Below, piece by piece: positions 1 through 5,021 of a DNA stretch of 5,021 nt. The position numbers and the translations under genes were made by a program. This DNA is from an uncultured Lachnospiraceae bacterium (lineage in GTDB: Bacteria; Bacillota; Clostridia; Lachnospirales; Lachnospiraceae), in assembly GCA_902783305.1 (NCBI GenBank), contig CACZQU010000496.1:1-5021 (forward strand). The letters are read 5' to 3'. The stretch's first letter is position 1. Every line of letters begins with the position of its first letter. The notes beneath the pieces were generated by a model. That model had not been told where the DNA came from. It made no database searches and saw only the letters and a program-made list of their open reading frames with translations.

Positions 1-546
1 ATTTGGCGTCAGAAAAGCGGCCGCCTGCGCCGCCTGTGGAGAAACCGGATAAGCCGGAGCCGGATTGATCAGCACCTTCGTCCCTTCCCCCGCGCAAAGC
101 AGCGCGGTATATTCGACAGTTTCCATCGGGATTTCATGCTGGAGAACCACCATGTCACAGGCTGTCAGGAGGTCATGGATACTGTCCACATATTCCCGGC
201 TTACCCTGTTGTTGGCGCCTGGCGCAACCACAATGGCATTGTCGCTCTCTGCCACCGTAATCAGCGCCACGCCGGTGGCTTCTTCCCTGCAGACCCGGAT
301 ATGGGAGGTTCCGACGCCCTCACGGTTCAGGTTTTCAATCAGCCGTCTCCCGTTATCGTCATCTCCTACAAACCCGAACATTTCCACTTCAGCCCCAAGG
401 CGGGCCATCGCCACCGCCTGATTGGCTCCCTTCCCTCCGGGGATATACCTGAATTTCCTTCCGATTATGGTCTGTCCCTTTCCCGGAATCCGGTCAGCCT
501 CCACCATCAGATCCATATTGATGCTTCCTAATACTGCAATTTTCAT
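1..546 (-). CDS. rbsK: Ribokinase, N-terminal 182 residues (gene continues past left edge)
   Basis: Partial gene read right to left; its C-terminal part lies outside the window. The family phosphorylates D-ribose with ATP to ribose 5-phosphate in the cytoplasm. Visible residues match ribokinase: GSINMD at 7-12, where N10 and D12 occupy the ribose-contact positions; the PfkB signature GGKGANQ at 37-43; GDDDNG at 61-66; TGVALI at 91-96; an acidic residue in LQHEIP (E138) like the sugar-contacting Glu of RbsK; and NPAPA at 161-165. The last visible residues, LTPN, precede the usual ETE motif. The start is ATG at 546-544, with AAGGAG (plus-strand 553-558) six bases upstream. An ATG at 551-549 is out of frame. 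It is divergent from the PfkB gene at 890. The missing C-terminus should carry the DTGAGD catalytic motif. Ribokinase is much more likely than another PfkB enzyme, though deoxyribokinase activity cannot be excluded. Confidence 0.93.
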   Translation of the reverse strand, partial: MKIAVLGSINMDLMVEADRIPGKGQTIIGRKFRYIPGGKGANQAVAMARLGAEVEMFGFVGDDDNGRRLIENLNREGVGTSHIRVCREEATGVALITVAESDNAIVVAPGANNRVSREYVDSIHDLLTACDMVVLQHEIPMETVEYTALLCAGEGTKVLINPAPAYPVSPQAAQAAAFLTPN

Positions 547-573
547 CTCATACTCCTTATCTGCAAACACAAG

Positions 574-579
574 ATTATC
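574..579 (-). promoter_or_regulatory. Candidate -10 element for rbsK
   Basis: Read on the minus strand this is GATAAT, five of six matches to TATAAT, 27 bases upstream of the rbsK start codon. No good -35 hexamer lies 16-18 bases further upstream, so it would need an activator or may be coincidence. A short inverted repeat TCAGG/CCTGA (580-584 and 592-596) sits directly upstream and could be part of an operator. Confidence 0.25.
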
Positions 580-620
580 TCAGGCTCACTCCCTGATCTG
601 ACCCGATGAAGCAGCAACGG

Positions 621-693
621 TCTTCTCGTTACAATGCACGATTTCCCCGCGCGTGGCTTTACGGTTAAGCCGTGAGCAGTAACTCTTCTCGTT
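621..693. repeat. 10-bp direct repeat TCTTCTCGTT, 63 bp apart
   Basis: Exact copies of TCTTCTCGTT lie at 621-630 and 684-693. The 63-bp period is close to six turns of B-DNA, so both copies would face the same side of the helix, as expected for paired binding sites of one regulator. The repeat is short, and one such pair in a 343-base region is not very improbable, so a regulatory role is only a suggestion. Confidence 0.35.
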
Positions 694-709
694 TTCCCCT
701 TCGATCCTC

Positions 710-738
710 TTGCATTATCCGGTCTTTTCCATTATGCT
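710..738 (+). promoter_or_regulatory. Candidate sigma-A promoter for the PfkB kinase gene
   Basis: TTGCAT (710-715) and TATGCT (733-738) are separated by exactly 17 bases. The matches to consensus are only moderate: three of six for -35 and four of six for -10. A start near 745 would give a leader of about 145 bases containing the nested inverted repeat at 799-842. It is the best-spaced candidate I found ahead of this gene. Confidence 0.35.
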
Positions 739-798
739 TTTCAGGGGAAGAAATCCGCGGCAGCAGGAAATCATCCTTGAAACACAGGGACAATGGTT

Positions 799-842
799 CA
801 ACCGCAGGTTATGCACAAGGATAACCTGTTCCCTCCCGGTTG
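799..842 (+). repeat. Nested inverted repeat in the PfkB kinase leader
   Basis: The inner arms CAGGTTAT (805-812) and ATAACCTG (821-828) are perfectly complementary around an 8-base loop, GCACAAGG. Directly outside the left inner arm is CAACCG (799-804), which pairs with CGGTTG (837-842), leaving TTCCCTCC (829-836) as a one-sided bulge. As RNA this gives 14 base pairs ending 47 bases before the start codon. As DNA it could be a dyad operator. It lacks a following T-run, so it is not a standard intrinsic terminator. The bulge contains CTCC, complementary to the GGAG of the ribosome-binding site at 876-879, but that match is too short to argue from. Confidence 0.55.
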
Positions 843-874
843 TCAGGACTTCCCACCATCATTACAGGATAAAC

Positions 875-879
875 AGGAG
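875..879 (+). promoter_or_regulatory. Ribosome-binding site that fixes the PfkB kinase start
   Basis: AGGAG lies 10 bases before the ATG at 890. It favours that start over the in-frame TTG at 710 or ATG at 734, and it directly precedes the first recognisable kinase strand (DIICIG). Confidence 0.8.
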
Positions 880-889
880 ACAGACAAAA

Positions 890-1783
890 ATGACGGAAAA
901 GAAAACAGATATCATCTGTATCGGCCAGGCAGTGGTCGACTGTATAACAAGAGGCGCAAAAGATTATGCGGATACCCCGTCGATGCAGGCAGATTCAATC
1001 ACGCTGTCTGCCGGAGGGGACGCGCTGAATGAAGCGTCTGCTCTCGCCTCCCTCGGATACCGTGTCGAGCTGGTCTGCGGAGTAGGCGATGACCTGGCCG
1101 GACATATTGTGCTGTCCGAGGCAAAACGTAAAGGAGCCGGCACCAGCCGGATCTCAGTGGTGCCCGGAATGCGCACACCCATCGCAAATCTGATGGTACG
1201 AAATGACGGAAGCCGCTTTTCCTACAGCTCCCCTGCTTCAAAGCTGGAAGGATACCACCCGGATGCCTCCAGCCTGGAGGGTGCCCGCATCATCTCCTTT
1301 GCGAGCCTGTTCAGAGCGCCTTTTGACGATCCTGCCCGTACCCGGAGCCTTCTGCTCGCGGCGCATGAATCGGGAGCCTGTGTTGTCGCGGACACAAAGC
1401 TGCCGACCTTTCGGAAATGCTCTCTCGGGGAACTGAAGGATGTCCTTCCGTTCATCGATGTCATTTTCCCCAACGAGAAAGAAGCAGCATATTATACAGG
1501 GGAGAGCTCCTATGACCGGATGGCGGAAATATTCCACGGGTACGGGATAAACAAAGTCGTGATCAAAGCCGGTCCTCAGGGATGCTATGCCAGCGGCCAG
1601 GGGGTAAAACAGCTTTTCCCGGCACTGCAGGTGCCTGTGGTAGACACGACAGGTGCCGGGGATCATTTTGTCGCAGGTTTTATTTCCGGTATGCTGTCCG
1701 GCGAGGATTTTGCAGGCAGCTGTAAACGCGGGCTGGAAAAAGCAGCACAATGTGTCGGCCATGCAGGAGCCTCCTGGACCTGA
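890..1783 (+). CDS. PfkB-family carbohydrate kinase (297 aa, complete)
   Basis: A cytoplasmic ATP-dependent sugar or nucleoside kinase of the ribokinase/PfkB fold; the substrate cannot be read from the sequence. The fold begins with IICIGQAVVD (8-17), with D17 at the usual sugar-binding position. The first PfkB signature is at 42-56 (GGDALNEA, ending LG), GVGDDLAG is at 64-71, and PNEKEA at 194-199 matches the PNExE motif. The second signature, DTTGAGD, is at 252-258, with D258 as the catalytic base. The residue after D258 is His where Ala is usual (GDHF for GDAF). At 297 residues the length is normal. The start at 890 is chosen from the AGGAG at 875-879; the upstream in-frame extension has no kinase-like sequence. 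It is divergent from rbsK and convergent with the NRPS-like gene, ending 79 bases from that gene's stop. Fructokinase, nucleoside kinase or 2-keto-3-deoxygluconate kinase are all possible. Confidence 0.9.
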   Translation: MTEKKTDIICIGQAVVDCITRGAKDYADTPSMQADSITLSAGGDALNEASALASLGYRVELVCGVGDDLAGHIVLSEAKRKGAGTSRISVVPGMRTPIANLMVRNDGSRFSYSSPASKLEGYHPDASSLEGARIISFASLFRAPFDDPARTRSLLLAAHESGACVVADTKLPTFRKCSLGELKDVLPFIDVIFPNEKEAAYYTGESSYDRMAEIFHGYGINKVVIKAGPQGCYASGQGVKQLFPALQVPVVDTTGAGDHFVAGFISGMLSGEDFAGSCKRGLEKAAQCVGHAGASWT

Positions 1784-1786
1784 AAT

Positions 1787-1824
1787 CCGGCAGCACAATG
1801 AGTTTATGTCTGATGCGCCGCCGG
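1787..1824. other. Imperfect stem-loop between convergent genes
   Basis: CCGGCAGCACA (1787-1797) and TGCGCCGCCGG (1814-1824) form an 11-bp arm pair with two mismatches around a 16-base loop. Transcribed from the minus strand, both mismatches become G-U wobbles, so the RNA of the NRPS-like gene would fold it better than RNA of the kinase. It starts four bases after the kinase stop and lies 39 bases past the NRPS-like stop. No T-run follows on either strand, so it may protect 3' ends or assist termination but is not a classic intrinsic terminator. Confidence 0.4.
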
Positions 1825-1862
1825 GTCAGGCTATAGGAGCCCAAAATTTCTGCTTCGGTTTT

Positions 1863-4800
1863 TCAGCCGTCTTCCGTCTCCTCCGGTTCCCTCTTCAGGT
1901 ATTCCATAAACCTGTCGATCAGTTCCCCGGTCTTTTTGGCGTCCGGTTCCAGATCCGCGCAGTTCAGCTCCACAACCAGCTGCCCGTCCTTCACCGACAT
2001 GCTGCCGCCCGCTCTCTGGCCCTCCGGCCGGCAGATGCGCTCAATCGACGGCGTGGTCAGCAGTAAATCCTCTTCGGTATCCCAGCCCATTCCCTCCCAT
2101 CCTTCGGGAGGGAGCAGATCCGATCCGGAGAGGGAGGGGCAGCTCATCAGGCGCTCAAGCTCCTCCTGGAATTCTCCGGCTGTCTTCTCCCTTGTCATTT
2201 TTACCGGAAGGCTGAACGCAAAGCTGCCTGCAGCCCGCAGATCTTCGCCCTCGTCCATAAAGCGCCCGGATACAGGGATCATCATCCACAGCCAGGGCGC
2301 ATCGGACTGCTCAAGAAGAGCTCTTCCATAGCAATATCTGATCCAGGTCCCGGGCATCATTCCCCGGGTAAGGCAGCTCTCCTTCAGCCTGTCCGTTTCC
2401 TCCCGTGACAACCGGATCACGGGGCCAAAGCTCTTGTCCCGCCCGCCGGCATCCGTCACAGGCGGTTTCGCCGGAAAACCGTCGCCGGGGTCTTTATAGT
2501 ACTCCTGAACCCACTGTGGTACAGGAGTATCCAGGCAGGCCTCTATCCTCCGTTTTGTATAGGAGATCAGGCCGTCTTCCGCAAAATCTCCATAATTATC
2601 CGCGCAAAGCTCACGGATAAGGATGAACAGCGATGCTTCGTCCACAATAGCATGGGATACGCAAAGCAGCATGGCGCTTTTTCCTTCGGAGAGGACAAAA
2701 TAAGCAATTTTCCACAGAGCCGGCTCTGCGCCCATCACCTGCCAGAAGCCGCTCATAAACCGCTGTGCTGCTTCTTTTGACAGATGGCGGATATCTTTAT
2801 ACCAGAAATACTCCAGCGGACCTTCCGGATAAAGGCGGCGGATCGAGATCCTCCGCAGATTTTTCAGAAGCACCTGCCAGTATATGCCTGAACGGTCAAG
2901 CGCAAAGGAAGTCCGGAGCACCGGATGATTCCGGATGACTGCCGAAATCCGGTCCGAAAATTCTTCTTCACTCCACGCGCAGTTCAGAACCGCTTCCAGC
3001 CTTTCCTCATTCCTTTGCTCTTCGGCCTCAGATCTGTTTATCCCGATACTTTGGGCCGCGCGTTTATCCACCGGAAGGATCGACAGTGTATTATTGTCTT
3101 CCGCGATCAACCGCAGTTCATCCGGAATTTTCCAGGGAATCCGGCTGTTCTTATCGACCTTTGTTCCCCTGTTTTCTCCTTTCGAAGCAGAAGCGGCAAG
3201 CCTGGCGGGTGTCGGATTCAGGAATAAGTCCTTCATGGAACAGATAAGCCCCTTTTCCGAAGCCAGCCTGCCAAGAAGCAGCATGCCCAGCTTTTCGTCA
3301 CCGCCAATCAGAAAGAAATTCTCATCCCTTCCCGTCAGAAATCCCCTGTGCAGTACCTCAGAAAACGCCTGGCACAGCCAGAACTCTGCTGCCGTCACCG
3401 GCAGCTGTCGGACCTGTTCCTTTTCCCCTGGATCCGGAAGCAAAGACTTATCTGGTTTTCCGCAGGGAAGAAGCGGAAACTCCCCGATCTGAAGCATTCG
3501 GGTCGGTATCATATACCAGGGCAGGATCCGCGCCAGAAAAGACCGCAGCATGGTCTTATCCACCTTATCCACCGGTCCGCTGCAGCTGTACCAGGCGCAC
3601 AGAGCCTGGGTGTTCCCTGTCCCCCTTACCTGCGCGGCAGCCTTCTCCACACCTTCAAAGCGCTCCATGGCAAGCTCGGTCTCCCTTGGTTCTACCTGCT
3701 GCCCATACAGCATCTGCCGTTCGTCCATCCTGCCGGTCACCTGGATCACCCCGCCGTCGTCAAGGACAGCCGCGTCACCGGTGCGAAAAAACCTGCCCTC
3801 ATCCGCAAACCGGACATATTTCCGTTCCGTCAGCTCAGGATCCTCCTGATAAAGCCCGTATTCCGCCAGGCCGCCGCCGACATACAGCTCTCCCTTCTCT
3901 CCTTCCGCCGCCTGGATTCCATCCTCCCTGACCACCAGCAGACGGCTTTGGGGAGCCGCATATTGAAGATCTGCTTTTCGTCCCCTGCTTACCTTGCCGC
4001 AGGCGAAAAACCCCACCTCCGCCTCCTCATAGACGTGATAGACAACACCCTGTGTCTTGTCAAGTATGGCATCCGTTTCCGCTTCCGACACCGTTTCCCC
4101 GACCAGGAACACGCGTTTAACAGCCGCAAAAGCGGCGGCAAAAGCCCGGTCCTCCAGAAAACGCATCAGCAGGGACGGTGCAAGAGATATGGCGTCGGCA
4201 TGATTCCGGCTCATGCACTCTCCTGTAAGTGCCGGTGAGAGCCGTTCTTTTTCAGCCGCCAATATAAGCGTCTTTCCGCACAGCAGGGAAAAGACGACAT
4301 CTCCCAGAGCCGCCGGACAGGCCATGTCCATCACGCTGAAAACCGTATCACAGCGCTCATAAGTGTCAAAGAAGCCCGCATTCTCCGGAACGGGCAGTAC
4401 CATGGAAAGGACATTCAGATGATGAATTACGGCTCCCTTCAGCTTTCCCGTGCTGTCCGGGGTGTAATATACGGCAAAAGCATCCGACCGGTTCACGGGC
4501 GGAAGAGTTTTGTCTGTGGTATTCATTTTCCTCAGAGAGTCAAATTCATCTCTGGTCATCGTCAGGACTGCTCCGCAGTTTTCGCAGATCCATTCGATTC
4601 GTTCTCCTGGCCAGTTCAGGTCGACAGCAACATACACCGCGCCGGCATACAGAATCGACAGATACGCGCAGACAAAATCCACACTATACGGCATCATGAG
4701 AACGATCCGGTCTCCTTTCCGGACCCCCTTTGCCGCAAGTCCTCTGGCCGCTCTTTTTGCCTCGGAAATCATTTCATGATACGTAATCCTCTCATTTCCA

Positions 4801-4883
4801 CAGATCACGGCGTCCTGCGTACTGCCGTCAAGGCCGCTGATTCCGTCAAGCACGGTCTGGAAGGACAGCCATTTCTTCTCCAT
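1863..4883 (-). CDS. NRPS-like protein, adenylation-carrier-condensation, with degenerate A and T motifs (1006 aa)
   Basis: Intact soluble protein with three nonribosomal-peptide-synthetase domains. Adenylation, about 15-485: ITYHEM (33-38); LYAGAVYVAVD (78-88); P-loop YTPDSTGKLKG (140-150) where YTSGSTGxPKG is usual; YEEAE (285-289) for YGPTE, keeping Y and E; GELYVGGG (331-338); FRTGD (366-370); GRMD (384-387); LPWYMIP (454-460); and the GK motif with K476. Carrier, about 495-565: ENFFLIGGDE (521-530), with Glu530 replacing the phosphopantetheine-bearing Ser. Condensation, about 595-995: RNHPVLRTSF (651-660), SHAIVDE (743-749) for HHxxxDG with H744 and D748 kept, IPVSGR (869-874), and GSFAFSLPV (886-894). 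No reductase or thioesterase domain and no signal peptide are visible. The start is fixed by an in-frame TGA at 4895-4893 and a strong GAGGAGG site. The preserved frame suggests selection, but the substrate is unknown and normal thiotemplate function at its own carrier is unlikely. A recently decaying enzyme is the alternative. Confidence 0.9.
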   Translation of the reverse strand: MEKKWLSFQTVLDGISGLDGSTQDAVICGNERITYHEMISEAKRAARGLAAKGVRKGDRIVLMMPYSVDFVCAYLSILYAGAVYVAVDLNWPGERIEWICENCGAVLTMTRDEFDSLRKMNTTDKTLPPVNRSDAFAVYYTPDSTGKLKGAVIHHLNVLSMVLPVPENAGFFDTYERCDTVFSVMDMACPAALGDVVFSLLCGKTLILAAEKERLSPALTGECMSRNHADAISLAPSLLMRFLEDRAFAAAFAAVKRVFLVGETVSEAETDAILDKTQGVVYHVYEEAEVGFFACGKVSRGRKADLQYAAPQSRLLVVREDGIQAAEGEKGELYVGGGLAEYGLYQEDPELTERKYVRFADEGRFFRTGDAAVLDDGGVIQVTGRMDERQMLYGQQVEPRETELAMERFEGVEKAAAQVRGTGNTQALCAWYSCSGPVDKVDKTMLRSFLARILPWYMIPTRMLQIGEFPLLPCGKPDKSLLPDPGEKEQVRQLPVTAAEFWLCQAFSEVLHRGFLTGRDENFFLIGGDEKLGMLLLGRLASEKGLICSMKDLFLNPTPARLAASASKGENRGTKVDKNSRIPWKIPDELRLIAEDNNTLSILPVDKRAAQSIGINRSEAEEQRNEERLEAVLNCAWSEEEFSDRISAVIRNHPVLRTSFALDRSGIYWQVLLKNLRRISIRRLYPEGPLEYFWYKDIRHLSKEAAQRFMSGFWQVMGAEPALWKIAYFVLSEGKSAMLLCVSHAIVDEASLFILIRELCADNYGDFAEDGLISYTKRRIEACLDTPVPQWVQEYYKDPGDGFPAKPPVTDAGGRDKSFGPVIRLSREETDRLKESCLTRGMMPGTWIRYCYGRALLEQSDAPWLWMMIPVSGRFMDEGEDLRAAGSFAFSLPVKMTREKTAGEFQEELERLMSCPSLSGSDLLPPEGWEGMGWDTEEDLLLTTPSIERICRPEGQRAGGSMSVKDGQLVVELNCADLEPDAKKTGELIDRFMEYLKREPEETEDG

Positions 4884-4887
4884 ACAG

Positions 4888-4894
4888 CCTCCTC
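4888..4894 (-). promoter_or_regulatory. Strong ribosome-binding site of the NRPS-like gene
   Basis: On the minus strand this reads GAGGAGG, a near-perfect match to the 16S rRNA tail, only four bases before the ATG at 4883-4881, which is slightly tight spacing. The in-frame TGA at 4895-4893 overlaps it, ruling out any longer version of the protein. Confidence 0.8.
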
Positions 4895-4927
4895 ATCTAA
4901 GACGATAACCACGGGAACAGATCATTG

Positions 4928-4933
4928 ATTGTA
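4928..4933 (-). promoter_or_regulatory. Candidate -10 element for the NRPS-like gene
   Basis: Read on the minus strand this is TACAAT, five of six matches to TATAAT, 44 bases before the start codon, giving a plausible leader of roughly 37 bases. The region where a -35 should lie (GGAGAG with a 17-base spacer) does not resemble TTGACA, so the call rests on the -10 alone. Confidence 0.35.
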
Positions 4934-4971
4934 GGTTACTATTCAGCCGTCTCTCCCTTCATTCCAAATTC

Positions 4972-5008
4972 GCGCCTGTCGGCGCTTTTCCGCCCCGCTT
5001 CGCGTGGC
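4972..5008. other. Two adjacent GC-rich stem-loops upstream of the NRPS-like gene
   Basis: The first is GCGCC (4972-4976) and GGCGC (4981-4985) around a TGTC tetraloop, followed on the plus strand by TTTT (4986-4989). That resembles a short intrinsic terminator for plus-strand transcripts, although no plus-strand gene here needs one. The second is GCCCCGC (4992-4998) and GCGTGGC (5002-5008) around TTC, with one mismatch. Together they may be the 3' hairpins of an unseen upstream minus-strand gene, or part of a dispersed intergenic repeat. Confidence 0.4.
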
Positions 5009-5021
5009 TAAATTTGTCATG

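Larger units (their letters stand above)
547..889. other. Divergent intergenic control region between two sugar kinases
   Basis: This 343-base stretch separates the start codons of rbsK (minus) and the PfkB kinase (plus). I see no convincing gene in it: the reading frame of the plus-strand kinase stays open back to a TTG at 710, but the extra 60 residues do not look like kinase sequence. It holds weak promoter candidates for both directions, a 10-bp direct repeat (621-630 and 684-693), a 5-bp stem-loop GGCTT/AAGCC (655-659 and 667-671), and the strong nested inverted repeat at 799-842. No known riboswitch fold was recognised. Confidence 0.7.
1862..4952. repeat. 11-bp direct repeat bracketing the NRPS-like gene
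   Basis: TTCAGCCGTCT occurs at 1862-1872, overlapping the stop codon of the NRPS-like gene, and at 4942-4952, in its upstream region. Only these two 11-base ends are the repeat; the interval between them is the gene. A few 11-mer matches are expected by chance in 5 kb, so placement at both ends is suggestive rather than evidence of insertion. Confidence 0.3.

Noticed and set aside
65..531. Plus-strand open frames at the left edge
   Set aside because: They are antisense to the ribokinase, whose motifs are unmistakable on the minus strand.
840..868. TTGTCA with TACAGG as a promoter for the PfkB kinase
   Set aside because: The -35 is good (five of six), but the -10 is poor and transcription would begin at the ribosome-binding site itself.
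710..889. 60-residue N-terminal extension of the PfkB kinase from the TTG at 710
   Set aside because: The extension is not kinase-like, overlaps the candidate promoter and the inverted repeat, and a good ribosome-binding site precedes the ATG at 890.
1238..1798. Minus-strand open frame of 186 codons opposite the PfkB kinase
   Set aside because: It is antisense to the conserved kinase motifs, lacks a recognisable domain, and has no supporting start context.
1829..1863. GGCT/AGCC hairpin and the five-T run at 1859-1863 as an intrinsic terminator of the kinase
   Set aside because: The stem is only four base pairs and the T-run lies 18 bases beyond it, too far to act together.
3348..4238. Plus-strand open frame of 296 codons inside the NRPS-like gene
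   Set aside because: It lies antisense to well-supported adenylation and carrier motifs, its composition is rich in Arg, His and Pro, and it shows no recognisable domain. It is a shadow of the real gene.

Overview
The window looks like chromosomal DNA from a Clostridia-type Firmicute (Bacillota), probably Lachnospiraceae-like. The reasons are strong AGGAG-class ribosome-binding sites, a slightly GC-rich composition (judged by eye, not counted), and two PfkB sugar kinases beside a compact NRPS-like gene. The taxonomic call is an inference. No RNA gene, transposase, CRISPR array or phage gene is visible.

Layout: (1) 1-546, minus strand: the first 182 codons of a ribokinase (rbsK) that runs off the left edge. 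(2) 547-889: a 343-base divergent regulatory region with weak promoter candidates, a spaced direct repeat, and a strong nested inverted repeat (799-842) in the leader of the next gene. (3) 890-1783, plus strand: a complete 297-residue PfkB-family carbohydrate kinase. (4) 1784-1862: a short gap between convergent genes holding an imperfect 11-bp stem-loop. (5) 1863-4883, minus strand: one intact 1006-codon gene with adenylation (A), carrier (T) and condensation (C) domains. (6) 4884-5021: its leader, with a TACAAT -10 candidate and two GC-rich stem-loops.

The two kinases are transcribed away from a shared control region, so they may be co-regulated in sugar or nucleoside-sugar phosphorylation. 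Only rbsK has a clear substrate (ribose).

The A-T-C gene is the unusual part. It reads cleanly for 3 kb and its fold-level motifs are recognisable. However, the carrier-domain serine that should hold 4'-phosphopantetheine is Glu (GGDE), the adenylation P-loop is altered (TPDSTG for TSGSTG), and the A5 motif is YEEAE rather than YGPTE. The condensation domain keeps the catalytic His and Asp of its HHxxxDG motif (here SHAIVDE). This suggests a repurposed or pseudo-NRPS protein whose carrier cannot be primed at the usual site, whose condensation domain may act in trans, and whose product is unknown.
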